NCBI GenBank assembly: GCA_003281225.1
Contig: QCCP01000012.1
Location: forward strand, 1 to 59,387
Reading direction: 5' to 3'
DNA length: 59,387 nt
Source of the DNA: Prochlorococcus sp. AG-347-L20
Lineage (GTDB): Bacteria; Cyanobacteriota; Cyanobacteriia; PCC-6307; Cyanobiaceae
Position numbers and translations under genes: made by a program. Positions 8,233 through 16,765 of this stretch are shown in pieces. The notes under the pieces are model-generated. The model did no database searches. It was not told where the DNA came from and saw only the letters and a list, made by a program, of their open reading frames with translations. How positions within the stretch are numbered: the first letter of the stretch is position 1; the number at the start of each line of letters is the position of its first letter.

Positions 8233-9048
8233 TTAAAAATTTTTTTTTATAAATCTTATACAAAAAGGAAAGAATCTTGAAAATAATAAACTTTCAATAA
8301 TATTTATCAATTCAAATGCATCGTGTAACCTAATTCTATATTTTTCTTTTGCCATTACGAAACCCTTTCTTACTCTTTGTGTTTTTATATTATGGGGATA
8401 GATTTTAAATTTATGTTGTTTTAATACTTTTAAAGTTAAAAATTCTCCACAATAAAGAAAAGGATTAACTTTCTTTTTTTCTAAATTTAAATTTCTTAGT
8501 TTCTCATATTTATAAGTTAACCTGTGGAAAACATTTTTTGGACACATATAAAACCTATCATGTACTCCTCCCTCCCAATCCCAAATACTTGTTACATATC
8601 CTTTTTGCGAATCTTTTAAAAGATTTAAAAAGTTTCCATATTGCAAAAAAATAACATCATCCCTTAGCACAATAAAAGAAGAATATTCATTTATATCAAT
8701 ATTTTCTTCTAATTTTCTAAACATATATGTCTGATTGAGTAGGTTTCTAAATGATTTAAAGTTGTCTCCATGTACATCCTTTTTAAAGTGAGCTTGAAAA
8801 TTAACATGGAAATTTTCTGGCAAAACAACCTTTATTATTTTCTCAAAAGGTAAAGGTGCAAATTCGCTAGTTAAATTCTTTTCGTTGCTTCTTTTAGAAT
8901 TTTCATTATTAATTTCTCTAAATAAATAAAAAAATTCAAATTCAAAATTATTTATCTTAAAAATATCTTTATAAATAGTATTTTCAAGAAAAGGAAGAAC
9001 TTTCTTTGCCTCTCTTCCAACTCCATGCCTTATAACTGCAATCTTCAT
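8233..9048 (-). CDS. Unrecognised protein, possibly glycosyltransferase
   Basis: A 271-residue soluble protein that I do not firmly recognise. The segment YSSFIVLRDDVIFLQY places an Asp pair after a beta strand, as in GT-A glycosyltransferases that bind a divalent cation and NDP-sugar. The later SIWDWEGGVHDRFYMC could be an acceptor or catalytic loop. It is the first minus-strand gene left of the divergent intergenic region that also drives the CDP-hexose operon. The role in glycan synthesis is inferred mostly from position. Confidence 0.35.
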   Translation of the reverse strand: MKIAVIRHGVGREAKKVLPFLENTIYKDIFKINNFEFEFFYLFREINNENSKRSNEKNLTSEFAPLPFEKIIKVVLPENFHVNFQAHFKKDVHGDNFKSFRNLLNQTYMFRKLEENIDINEYSSFIVLRDDVIFLQYGNFLNLLKDSQKGYVTSIWDWEGGVHDRFYMCPKNVFHRLTYKYEKLRNLNLEKKKVNPFLYCGEFLTLKVLKQHKFKIYPHNIKTQRVRKGFVMAKEKYRIRLHDAFELINIIESLLFSRFFPFCIRFIKKNF

Positions 9049-9266
9049 AAACTTGAGAAAATGTCACAATTTAAAAATATCATATACTTAAAAAATTTTT
9101 ATAAAAAAAATTAAAAAAATCATTCTAAAATTTTAGTATTAAATTTTTGGTTATTTAATGAAATATTACTTAAATAATTTTTTTGGGATTTGCAAAAGTT
9201 ATTAATTTGCTCTAGAGATTTTCTCATTAGGTTAAAGTAAAATTAAATCTCTATATAACCCATAAA

Positions 9267-10037
9267 ATGAAAGCCATAATTCTTGCAGGTGGAAAGGGTA
9301 CAAGAATATCGGAGGAATCCCATACAAGACCAAAACCTATGGTTGAGATAGGAGGAAAACCAATTTTATGGCATATACTTAAGATATATTCTTCTGCAGG
9401 TATTAATCAATTTATTATTTGCTGCGGCTATAAAGGTTATTTGATTAAAGAGTATTTTGCCAATTATGCGCTTCATAATAGCGATGTAACTTTTAATTTA
9501 AAAGAAAACTCAGTTCAAGTTCATCAGAGTAAATGTGAGTCGTGGGAAATTACTTTAGTTGATACAGGATTGGATACCATGACAGGTGGAAGATTAAAAA
9601 GGCTTAAAAACTATTTAAAAAATGAAAGTGAATTTTGCTTCACATATGGAGATGGCTTAGCTGATATTGATTTAAAAAAATTGATTAAATATCATAAAAG
9701 TCATGGGAAATTAGCTACCCTTACAGCAGTTTCGCCACCTGCCCGATTTGGAGCTCTTGACTTAAAAGGGGATAATGTTCAAGATTTTATAGAAAAACCT
9801 TCAGGTCAATTTGGAATGGTTAATGGAGGTTTTTTTGTCCTATCCAATAAGGTTTTAGATTTTATTGAAGGAGATAAAACAAGTTGGGAAAATGAGCCAT
9901 TAAAAAACCTTTCTAAAAAAGGGGAATTAAAAGCCTTTTTTCATTATGGGTTTTGGCAACCTATGGATACACTTAGAGATAAAATAAATTTACAAAAACA
10001 ATGGGATGATGGAACAGCACCATGGAAAATTTGGTAA
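9267..10037 (+). CDS. rfbF: Glucose-1-phosphate cytidylyltransferase
   Basis: A 256-residue enzyme with the full RfbF/DdhA pattern: MKAIILAGGKGTRISEES at the N-terminus (nucleotide-binding loop), RPKPMVEIGGKPILWHI, FTYGDGLADID and MVNGGFFVLS. It makes CDP-glucose from glucose-1-phosphate and CTP. The family is well conserved and distinct from dTDP- and UDP-glucose pyrophosphorylases. It heads a five-gene plus-strand operon and overlaps the CDP-glucose dehydratase gene by 16 bp. Together they commit carbon to CDP-6-deoxyhexoses. The promoter probably lies in the 218-bp divergent spacer just upstream. Confidence 0.93.
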   Translation: MKAIILAGGKGTRISEESHTRPKPMVEIGGKPILWHILKIYSSAGINQFIICCGYKGYLIKEYFANYALHNSDVTFNLKENSVQVHQSKCESWEITLVDTGLDTMTGGRLKRLKNYLKNESEFCFTYGDGLADIDLKKLIKYHKSHGKLATLTAVSPPARFGALDLKGDNVQDFIEKPSGQFGMVNGGFFVLSNKVLDFIEGDKTSWENEPLKNLSKKGELKAFFHYGFWQPMDTLRDKINLQKQWDDGTAPWKIW

Positions 10038-11092
10038 ATTCAGAAAAATTAGATAGATTTTTTTGGAATAATAAAAAAATTTTAGTTACTGGGCACACTG
10101 GTTTCAAAGGCTCTTGGTTAACAATCTGTCTCAATGCTCTTGGTGCGGATGTGCATGGTATTTCACTTAAACCAACTCTATATCCTTCCCTTTTTGAATC
10201 TGCTTGTATTTTTAAATTATGTAATTCCATTTTCTGCGATATAAGAAATTATGACGAACTTCGTAAAAATATCAAAATAATCAATCCAGACGTAATTCTT
10301 CATCTAGCTGCTCAGCCATTAGTAAAAGAAAGTTATGAAGACCCATTAAAGACTTATTCAACTAATATTATGGGATCAATTAATATATTGAATATCTCTA
10401 GAGAAATTAAAAACCTTAAGTCTATTATTGTAATTACTACCGATAAAGTATATAAGAACAGAGAATGGTCATATGCTTACAGAGAAAATGATGAATTGGG
10501 AGGTTTCGATCCTTACAGTTCAAGCAAAGCAGCTCTTGAGATAATTATTAATTCTTATAGAGAATCATATTTTAAAAAGCAAGGAGTTAGTATCTATAGT
10601 GCTAGAGCAGGAAATGTAATTGGAGGCGGAGATTGGTCAAAATATAGATTAATCCCTGACTTAGTTAGAGCTTGGGAATCAAATGAATTGTTAGAAATAA
10701 GAAGACCATATTTTATTAGACCTTGGCAACATGTTTTAGAGTCTTTATATGGCTATCTCTTACTAACGCAGATTTCTTTCGAAAAAGATGACCTTAATAA
10801 TGCTTATAACTTTGGTCCCGACACTTCAGAATCTCTTTCTGTAAAAGAGGTTATTGAATTAACCTCTAAATTTTTTAAAAATACTAATTATAGATTTAAT
10901 GAGGCAGATTCATTTCATGAAACAGGTAAGCTCATTCTTGATAATTCTCTGGTTAAAAATGAATTAGGCTATTTACCGAGATGGAATATTAATAAAAGTA
11001 TTGAAAAAACAATAAATTGGTATAAAAATTTTTACCAAGGTATGGATGCTTATGAATTATGTCTATCAGATATCAAGGATTTTAATTTTTAA
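10022..11092 (+). CDS. rfbG: CDP-glucose 4,6-dehydratase
   Basis: A 356-residue extended SDR enzyme. It has GHTGFKGSW near residue 24 (the RfbG form of the GxxGxxG nucleotide loop), HLAAQPLV, ITTDKVYKN and the active-site YSSSKAALE. It converts CDP-glucose to CDP-4-keto-6-deoxyglucose. The start is an ATG inside the end of rfbF (16-bp overlap), and the next gene starts right after the stop, so co-translation is likely. It is the branch point for the 3/5-epimerase, C-methyltransferase and reductase that follow. The identification is strong from motifs and gene order. Confidence 0.93.
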   Translation: MENLVNSEKLDRFFWNNKKILVTGHTGFKGSWLTICLNALGADVHGISLKPTLYPSLFESACIFKLCNSIFCDIRNYDELRKNIKIINPDVILHLAAQPLVKESYEDPLKTYSTNIMGSINILNISREIKNLKSIIVITTDKVYKNREWSYAYRENDELGGFDPYSSSKAALEIIINSYRESYFKKQGVSIYSARAGNVIGGGDWSKYRLIPDLVRAWESNELLEIRRPYFIRPWQHVLESLYGYLLLTQISFEKDDLNNAYNFGPDTSESLSVKEVIELTSKFFKNTNYRFNEADSFHETGKLILDNSLVKNELGYLPRWNINKSIEKTINWYKNFYQGMDAYELCLSDIKDFNF

Positions 11093-11650
11093 ATGAATAG
11101 GTTTAACTTTAAAGAGCTTTCCATAAAAGATGTGTTTGAGATTTATCAATCGCCTATTAAAGATGAAAGAGGTACCTTCACAAGATTATTTTGCCTTAAT
11201 GAACTTAAGAAAATAGGCTGGCTTAATCAAATTTCTCAGATAAATAGAACATTTACAAAAACGATTGGATCTATTAGAGGTATGCATTTTCAATTACCGC
11301 CTGCATCCGAGTCAAAAATAATAGTTTGTACTAGAGGTAAAATTTTTGATGTTGCAGTTGATTTAAGAAAAGAATCCAAAACCTTTTTAAAATATACATC
11401 ACTAATTTTAAGTAGTAAGATTAATAATATGATTTTAATTCCTAAAGGTTTTGCTCATGGATTTCAAACATTAACTAAAGATGTTGAACTAATTTATTTT
11501 CATGATTATGAATATACTCCAAAATCAGAACAAGGAATCAATCCTTTGGATCCTTTAATAAATATAAATTGGCCAATAGATAATAAAATCATCTCCATAA
11601 AGGATAAGACTACTAAAATGCTCTCTGAAATTGACTTTAAGGGTATTTAA
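11093..11650 (+). CDS. dTDP-4-dehydrorhamnose 3,5-epimerase-like (RmlC family) cupin
   Basis: A 185-residue RmlC-type cupin with RGMHFQLPP near residue 63, followed by GKIFDVAVDLR and PKGFAHGFQTL. The family's catalytic His (in RGMHFQ) is present, as is the later Asp of DVAVDLR. RmlC epimerises C3 and/or C5 of 4-keto-6-deoxy nucleotide sugars. Because the operon starts with rfbF and rfbG, the substrate here is probably CDP-4-keto-6-deoxyglucose and not the dTDP sugar. No rmlA or rmlB is adjacent. It may act at C3, C5 or both, as in pathways to C-methyl deoxysugars. Confidence 0.85.
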   Translation: MNRFNFKELSIKDVFEIYQSPIKDERGTFTRLFCLNELKKIGWLNQISQINRTFTKTIGSIRGMHFQLPPASESKIIVCTRGKIFDVAVDLRKESKTFLKYTSLILSSKINNMILIPKGFAHGFQTLTKDVELIYFHDYEYTPKSEQGINPLDPLININWPIDNKIISIKDKTTKMLSEIDFKGI

Positions 11651-11654
11651 GAAT

Positions 11655-12878
11655 ATGTTTTGTAGGAATTGTAATTCTAAAATAAATAATACCTTTCTTG
11701 ATTTAGGGCATGCTCCTCCTTCAAATGCATATTTATCAAAAAATGATTTATTAAAAGTTGAAAGATATTTCCCATTAAAAGTAGGAGTTTGTAAAAACTG
11801 CTGGCTGGTCCAAACAGAAGATTTTATTGCAGCAGATAATTTATTTACGAAAGATTATGCATATTTATCAAGTGCCTCAGAAACATGGCTAAAACATTGT
11901 AAAAACTTTGTTGATTATTCTATAAGTGAATTTAATTTACATTCAAAAAGTTTAGTTTTAGAAGTCGCCTCTAATGATGGGTACTTGCTTCAATACTTTA
12001 AATTTAAGGACATTCCATGTCTTGGAATAGAACCAACAGAATATACCGCCAACATAGCTAAAGGGAAAGGTCTTAATATAATAAATGAATTTTTAACACG
12101 CAAATTAGCTAAAGAAATATCATTAAGCAAAGGAAAAGCTGATTTAATTATAGGCAACAATGTATATGCTCATGTTCCTGATATAAAAGACTTTACACAC
12201 TCGCTTAAAGTATTAATTAAAGAAAATGGAGTAATTTCTTTAGAATTTCCTCATTTAATGAATTTAATAAGCGGTAAACAATTTGATACTGTTTATCACG
12301 AACATTTTTCATATTTATCTTTCACTACGGTAGTAAGTATTTTTAAAGATGCAGGCTTAAGGATTTTTAATGTGCAAGAACTAGATACACACGGAGGAAG
12401 CCTAAGAATATTTGGATGCCTTAAAGATAGTATTCATAAAGAAAATATATCAGTAAAAAGAATGTTAGATAAGGAATTAATATTTGGAATAACTAATATA
12501 AAAACTTATGATTCATTTCAAGAACAGGCAGAATTAATTAAAAATAATCTTTTAGGATTACTTATAAAACTAAAAAAAGAAAATAAAGTTGTTATGGCTT
12601 ATGGAGCAGCGGCTAAAGGTAATACTTTGTTAAATTTTGCAGGAATAAAGAGCGATCTAATTAGATTTGTTTTTGATAATGCAACATCAAAACAAAATAA
12701 ATATCTTCCTGGAAGTCACATAAAAATATTAAATCCAAGCGAAATAAAAAGGAGTAATCCTGATTACTTATTAATATTACCCTGGAATATTTCTAATGAA
12801 ATTATTGAAAGCCTATCTAAATTTAAGGAAAGTGGTATGAAATTCATAATTGCAGTTCCAAATATAAAGATAATATAG
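11655..12878 (+). CDS. Nucleotide-sugar C-methyltransferase with zinc-binding N-domain
   Basis: A protein of about 407 residues from the ATG at 11655; an upstream TTG at 11631 overlaps the previous gene and is less likely. The architecture matches the TylC3/NovU-type sugar C-methyltransferases. An N-terminal Cys cluster (CRNCNSK then CKNCW) would bind zinc, then comes a SAM-binding LEVASNDGYLLQYF, a YHEHFSYLS active-site segment, and a C-terminal domain with GAAAKGNTLLN. These enzymes add a methyl group at a carbon next to the keto group. With rfbF, rfbG and an epimerase directly upstream, the product is probably a CDP-linked 3-C- or 5-C-methyl-6-deoxyhexose. A paralogue is at 32373-33662. 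Confidence 0.85.
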   Translation: MFCRNCNSKINNTFLDLGHAPPSNAYLSKNDLLKVERYFPLKVGVCKNCWLVQTEDFIAADNLFTKDYAYLSSASETWLKHCKNFVDYSISEFNLHSKSLVLEVASNDGYLLQYFKFKDIPCLGIEPTEYTANIAKGKGLNIINEFLTRKLAKEISLSKGKADLIIGNNVYAHVPDIKDFTHSLKVLIKENGVISLEFPHLMNLISGKQFDTVYHEHFSYLSFTTVVSIFKDAGLRIFNVQELDTHGGSLRIFGCLKDSIHKENISVKRMLDKELIFGITNIKTYDSFQEQAELIKNNLLGLLIKLKKENKVVMAYGAAAKGNTLLNFAGIKSDLIRFVFDNATSKQNKYLPGSHIKILNPSEIKRSNPDYLLILPWNISNEIIESLSKFKESGMKFIIAVPNIKII

Positions 12879-12881
12879 CTA

Positions 12882-13730
12882 ATGAGAATTTTAATTACTG
12901 GATCATCGGGTTTTGTTGGAAGATATATTTTAAAGGAATTACTTAAAAAAAAAGCAGCTATTACATTGCTTATTAGGAATAATTCGGAAAAAAAATTTTC
13001 TTTTAATATTGATGATGTTAATAAAATATTCATAGATGATTTATTTAATAAAGATGTAAATTGGTGGTTAAAGATATTAAGAAATATTGATTGCGTTGTT
13101 CATGCTGCATGGTATGTAGTTCCGAAAAATTATATAAATTCAGAAAAAAATTATGAATGTTTAAATGGTTCTCTTAATATGCTTAAAGCTATGCAAATAT
13201 TAAAAATAAATTACTTTGTAGGATTAGGAACCTGCTATGAATATGACTTTAGATTTTCTAATAATATTATTAAAACTTCCACCCCATTAAACCCTAAAAG
13301 CCCATATACAATTGCAAAGGTTTCTTTATTAAATTATTTAAAAAAACTTGAAAAAACTTCTGATTTTAAATTTGCTTGGTGTAGGATTTTTTATATATTT
13401 GGAGAGGGAGAAGATGAAAGAAGACTTATACCTTATATTCACAGAAATCTCATAAGATCAAAAAAAGTAAAGATAAAAAATGGAAACTTTATTAGAGACT
13501 ATATTTCTGTAGAAAAAGCAGGTAAATTAATTGCAGAGATAGCATATAACAGTAATTTTGGTGAATTTAATATTTGTTCTGGCGAAGGTAAACTTATAAA
13601 AAATATAGCATTAGATTTAGCCACAAAATATAATAAGACACATTTAATTGAATTTGAAGATTCAAAAAAAATTGAAAGTGAACCATTAAAAATAGTTGGA
13701 GATCCACCAAAAATTATGATTTCAAATTAA
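12882..13730 (+). CDS. NAD(P)-dependent nucleotide-sugar epimerase/reductase (SDR)
   Basis: A 282-residue extended SDR. It starts with the nucleotide loop TGSSGFVGRYI and keeps a partial active site around GLGTCYEYD and SPYTIAKVSLLNYL (Y..K). As the last gene of the CDP-hexose operon it most likely reduces the C4 ketone of the C-methylated intermediate and so finishes the sugar, by analogy with other C-methyl deoxysugar pathways. It begins 3 bp after the methyltransferase stop. Its C-terminus is somewhat short, and the final product's stereochemistry cannot be predicted. Confidence 0.75.
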   Translation: MRILITGSSGFVGRYILKELLKKKAAITLLIRNNSEKKFSFNIDDVNKIFIDDLFNKDVNWWLKILRNIDCVVHAAWYVVPKNYINSEKNYECLNGSLNMLKAMQILKINYFVGLGTCYEYDFRFSNNIIKTSTPLNPKSPYTIAKVSLLNYLKKLEKTSDFKFAWCRIFYIFGEGEDERRLIPYIHRNLIRSKKVKIKNGNFIRDYISVEKAGKLIAEIAYNSNFGEFNICSGEGKLIKNIALDLATKYNKTHLIEFEDSKKIESEPLKIVGDPPKIMISN

Positions 13731-13758
13731 AAAATATTAAAAAATATAAAATTAAAAA

Positions 13759-14331
13759 CTAAAAATCATTTACAGAATAAATCGTATTACCAATAATTAA
13801 ATCTATTATTAATGTAATTAAAATTGTATGAAAAGACTCAGTTATATTGTAGGCCTCACTATCAACCCATAATGAACAATCAGAATTTACTTTCAGAAAG
13901 TTATTCGGTTTAGAACCAGTTAAAGATCCAGTAGTTATTTTCTTGCTTTTGGCATACTTTAATCCATTAACTAAATTGGGAGAATTTCCACTTACGCTTA
14001 TAAATATAACCATATCATTTGGATTAACAAAATATTCGATAGCCTTTGAAACCCAATTTTCATATCCATAATCATTCGAAAAAGCTGTTATCAGATTATG
14101 ATCATTAAAAGCATGGGCCTCTATTTTTGTCTGCTTAGTAAAGTCAGTAGCAGCATGGCTAGAAAGAGAAGCACTTGCTCCATTGCCTACAAAAAATAAC
14201 TTTCCTTGTCTTTTGGTCGTATCTTTTATAATTTCTTTAAAAGATATAATATTAGAATTTTTTTTCTGTTGATTAATCAAATTCTCAAATTCTTTCCAAT
14301 ATTTATTCAAAAATTCTATATCTTTATCCAT
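13759..14331 (-). CDS. gmhA: Phosphoheptose isomerase-like SIS-domain protein
   Basis: A 190-residue SIS-domain sugar-phosphate isomerase. It has VGNGASASLSSHAATDF near residue 40 and the phosphate-binding ISVSGNSPNLVNGL near residue 107, the two hallmark regions of GmhA. GmhA converts sedoheptulose-7-phosphate to D-glycero-D-manno-heptose-7-phosphate. The usual 'GGSA..A.H' is changed to GASASLSSH, so the exact substrate may differ. The other expected heptose steps (kinase, phosphatase, nucleotidyltransferase) are about 27 kb to the right. It is convergent with the CDP-hexose operon and borders a decayed region. The gene symbol is given for the family, with moderate certainty. Confidence 0.75.
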   Translation of the reverse strand: MDKDIEFLNKYWKEFENLINQQKKNSNIISFKEIIKDTTKRQGKLFFVGNGASASLSSHAATDFTKQTKIEAHAFNDHNLITAFSNDYGYENWVSKAIEYFVNPNDMVIFISVSGNSPNLVNGLKYAKSKKITTGSLTGSKPNNFLKVNSDCSLWVDSEAYNITESFHTILITLIIDLIIGNTIYSVNDF

Positions 14332-14385
14332 AGTATTTTTTAGTATATAGTTTAAATTTCAGAAATGAAGTTTGAATTAAATTCC

Positions 14386-14544
14386 TCAAGTTTTATTATT
14401 GCACATTCCACACATATCCAACTTATAATCTAAATCATGGTTTGAATAAGTAACATCAAGAGTGCGAGGGCAGAGGTAGGTGCAGTCATTATAAGACAAA
14501 TTTAACCAAAATAACTCATCATTATAAATTATAAAAATAGTCTT
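14386..14544 (-). pseudogene. Small Cys-containing ORF without a standard start codon
   Basis: On the minus strand 52 codons are open from after a TAA to a TGA. The peptide reads plausibly as protein, ending with CTYLCPRTLDV and DMCGMCNN, four cysteines in two CxxC-like pairs that could bind a metal. There is no ATG, GTG or TTG in the open part, and only an ATT at about 14538 could serve. It is therefore either a small gene that has lost its start, the tail of a longer decayed gene, or a gene using a rare start. It lies in a 700-bp region with another broken gene. I do not know the family. Confidence 0.4.
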
Positions 14545-14674
14545 TTAAAATTATATTTTGTAAGAAAAGATAGAACTTAAAATTTTCTATAAAGTGCAAA
14601 ATCGCAATGATAGTAATAATTTTTTATGCTTAAATAATATAAATAGGTTATATTATCTGTTTATTTAAAAGAGA

Positions 14675-14925
14675 GTGACTAAACAAGAAACTGAATTAAG
14701 AATTGCACATGCGGCTGAACTAGTTGCAGAAGGTTAATCCTATTAATCTATTACCTCACTTGTCGCAAAATATGGAATCTCAAGAAGAAGAGAGCAAGAC
14801 AGATCATTTCAGATGCTTATCTTTTACTTAAATATGATATTGAGAAAGGGGATCTAAATCGTCCTAAAATAGCATTAAAATTAGTATTTACTTTAGAAAA
14901 TGCTATGCAAAGAGCAATTCAATAA
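14675..14925 (+). pseudogene. Decayed small helix-turn-helix-like gene
   Basis: A GTG-started frame reads TKQETELRIAHAAELVAEG, then meets TAA at 14735 and TAA at 14744, continues SITSLVAKYGISR, and after a frame change near 14785 runs on as RARQIISDAYLLLKYDIEKG to TAA at 14923. Joined, this is about 80 residues with a helix-turn-helix look ('S.TSLVAKYGISRR.ARQI', as in small phage or regulatory DNA-binding proteins). Two stops and one frameshift show that the gene is broken. The DNA-binding role is inferred from the pattern only. Its position at a seam between sugar modules suggests a remnant of past gene exchange. Confidence 0.6.
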
Positions 14926-15037
14926 AAATAATATTCAGCAGTTGCAAGTAATAAGAAAATTCAAAAATCTTTTTTTCATTAGAAAATAATTAACATATAA
15001 TTAAATAAATTTTTATGTTTAATGATATATATAAATT

Positions 15038-15811
15038 ATGTATAAAATAAAAAAATTAGCTTCTTATTTTGGAGCATTATCAATAGCACTTTTAAAAGGC
15101 AACAAAAAAATTAATGCTCGTGGTGTTAATCATCTATTATATTATCCTGAAGAGAATTTAATTTATAATCGAATCCCAAAAAGCGGGAATTCTACAGTTT
15201 CTTTATTTTTATATGATTCTTTAACAAAAAAAAATAATAATTATTCAAAAAAAGAAACCTATTTTGAGGCAAAATCTAGAGCTTTAAAATTAGCCAGCAA
15301 AACTTCAAAGATTCTTTATAAACCTAATCTCTTTTTAAAAATTCATAAAGCGAAAATCTTTACAGTAATAAGAAATCCATATGAAAGAATTCTATCTGCC
15401 TTCTTACAAAAAATAGCAACTGGAAAATTCAAAAAATACAAATATATTCCTGGGTATGGGGAATATTCACCTAAAGGATTTAAAAGTTTTGTTGACTATA
15501 TTTCTGATGGTGGATTATTTTCTGATTATCATTGGACTCCACAAATTGAAATGATGGTTTTTTCAAAAGATTTGTATCAAAAAATAATTAAAATTGAAGA
15601 ATTGTCAAAGGAGTTTAATGAACTTATAAAAAATAAAGGCAATCCAATACCAACTAAACTATTGGAAAAGCCTCATCCTAAAGAGCAAACAGATCCAATA
15701 AAGATAACAAATGCAAAGGAAAAATTGAATTATTTTTATAATGAATCAACAAAAGAAAAGATTAAATTTATTTATGAAAAAGATTTTAAATTAGGTAACT
15801 ATCATTTTTAA
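15038..15811 (+). CDS. Carbohydrate sulfotransferase family protein
   Basis: A 257-residue protein of the sulfotransferase-2 (heparan/chondroitin type) group. The 5'-phosphosulfate loop is IPKSGNSTVSLFL near residue 47, and the 3'-phosphate motif is VIRNPYERILSAFLQ near residue 107. The later DYHWTPQIEMM also fits the family, where His and Gln follow the 'RNPY.R' helix. It would move sulfate from PAPS to a glycan hydroxyl or amine. There is no clear signal peptide, so a cytoplasmic acceptor such as a lipid-linked glycan is likely. It starts a new plus-strand group after the decayed region. Sulfated surface glycans are a reasonable inference for a marine bacterium. Confidence 0.8.
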   Translation: MYKIKKLASYFGALSIALLKGNKKINARGVNHLLYYPEENLIYNRIPKSGNSTVSLFLYDSLTKKNNNYSKKETYFEAKSRALKLASKTSKILYKPNLFLKIHKAKIFTVIRNPYERILSAFLQKIATGKFKKYKYIPGYGEYSPKGFKSFVDYISDGGLFSDYHWTPQIEMMVFSKDLYQKIIKIEELSKEFNELIKNKGNPIPTKLLEKPHPKEQTDPIKITNAKEKLNYFYNESTKEKIKFIYEKDFKLGNYHF

Positions 15812-15992
15812 AATTGCCTATATATTTTGGGATTCAATTAATTTCATACAGTAATTTGAATTGGACAATTTCTGCTCTTAGTTCTAATCTAAGCTAATTT
15901 TATATGCTTATTGCTATATACCTTAATAAATCAATAGCTTTACTTAATTTTGCTTGTAATATAATCAAGTAATTACAAAGTTAAAGTTTAAG

Positions 15993-16760
15993 ATGAGAAA
16001 TCATCTAAAAAAATTATATAAAAAACACAAAGGTGAATTCAGAAAGGCAAGCCCTTTCCCTCATTTAGTAATTGATAATTTTCTTCCAATAAATTTAGCT
16101 AAAGATTTATCCAATTCTATATCATTAAAAAATGCTGAGAAAGATGAAGGATGGGTTGTTGATAATAACAAAGAAAACAATTACAAACGCTTTAGGTTAG
16201 AAAATACAACTTATATGAGATCAAGCCTTAATGAATTTGCTTCATATGTGAATTCAAGAGATTTTGTTTTGTTTATGGAAAAGATAAGTGAAAATGAAAG
16301 TTTAATAGTCGATCCATATTTTATAGGAGGTGGTGCAATGATCACAGAAAAAGGAGGATTTTTAAATATGCATATTGATTTCAATTGGCATCACAAACTT
16401 CAATTATGGAGAAAAATAAATTGTATTTTTTATTTAACTGAAGATTGGGATCCATCCTGGGGAGGAGAACTTTTCTTAAATGATTCAAATAATTATGATC
16501 AAAATACAAAAAAAATAATACCTATTTTTAACCGAGCAATAATCTTTCAAACAGATGGTGATTCATGGCACGGTCATCCCTTCCCTCTTCAATGCCCAAA
16601 GGAAGTTCAAAGAAAAGTTTTTTCTGTTTTTTATTATTCCACGGATAAAAATACTTCTCATAATGACGAAGCTCATTTCACAAAATATGAACAAAATAGT
16701 AATCTTTGTGAAGGGAAGAAAGTAGAGAATAGTCCTTATTGCTCAAATCTTGATCTTTAA
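15993..16760 (+). CDS. 2-oxoglutarate/Fe(II)-dependent oxygenase (prolyl-4-hydroxylase-like)
   Basis: A 255-residue double-stranded beta-helix oxygenase. The iron triad is visible as His127-x-Asp129 (NMHIDFNWH) and a distal His193 (DSWHGHPFPL), followed by basic residues around QRKVFSVFYY for 2-oxoglutarate. The segment TEDWDPSWGGELFLND between them is typical of P4H-like members found in bacterial sugar loci. It probably hydroxylates or oxidises a sugar or a glycan-linked group. It lies 5 bp before an aldo/keto reductase, with which it may form an oxidation-reduction pair. The substrate is unknown. Confidence 0.83.
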   Translation: MRNHLKKLYKKHKGEFRKASPFPHLVIDNFLPINLAKDLSNSISLKNAEKDEGWVVDNNKENNYKRFRLENTTYMRSSLNEFASYVNSRDFVLFMEKISENESLIVDPYFIGGGAMITEKGGFLNMHIDFNWHHKLQLWRKINCIFYLTEDWDPSWGGELFLNDSNNYDQNTKKIIPIFNRAIIFQTDGDSWHGHPFPLQCPKEVQRKVFSVFYYSTDKNTSHNDEAHFTKYEQNSNLCEGKKVENSPYCSNLDL

Positions 16761-16765
16761 AGTTT

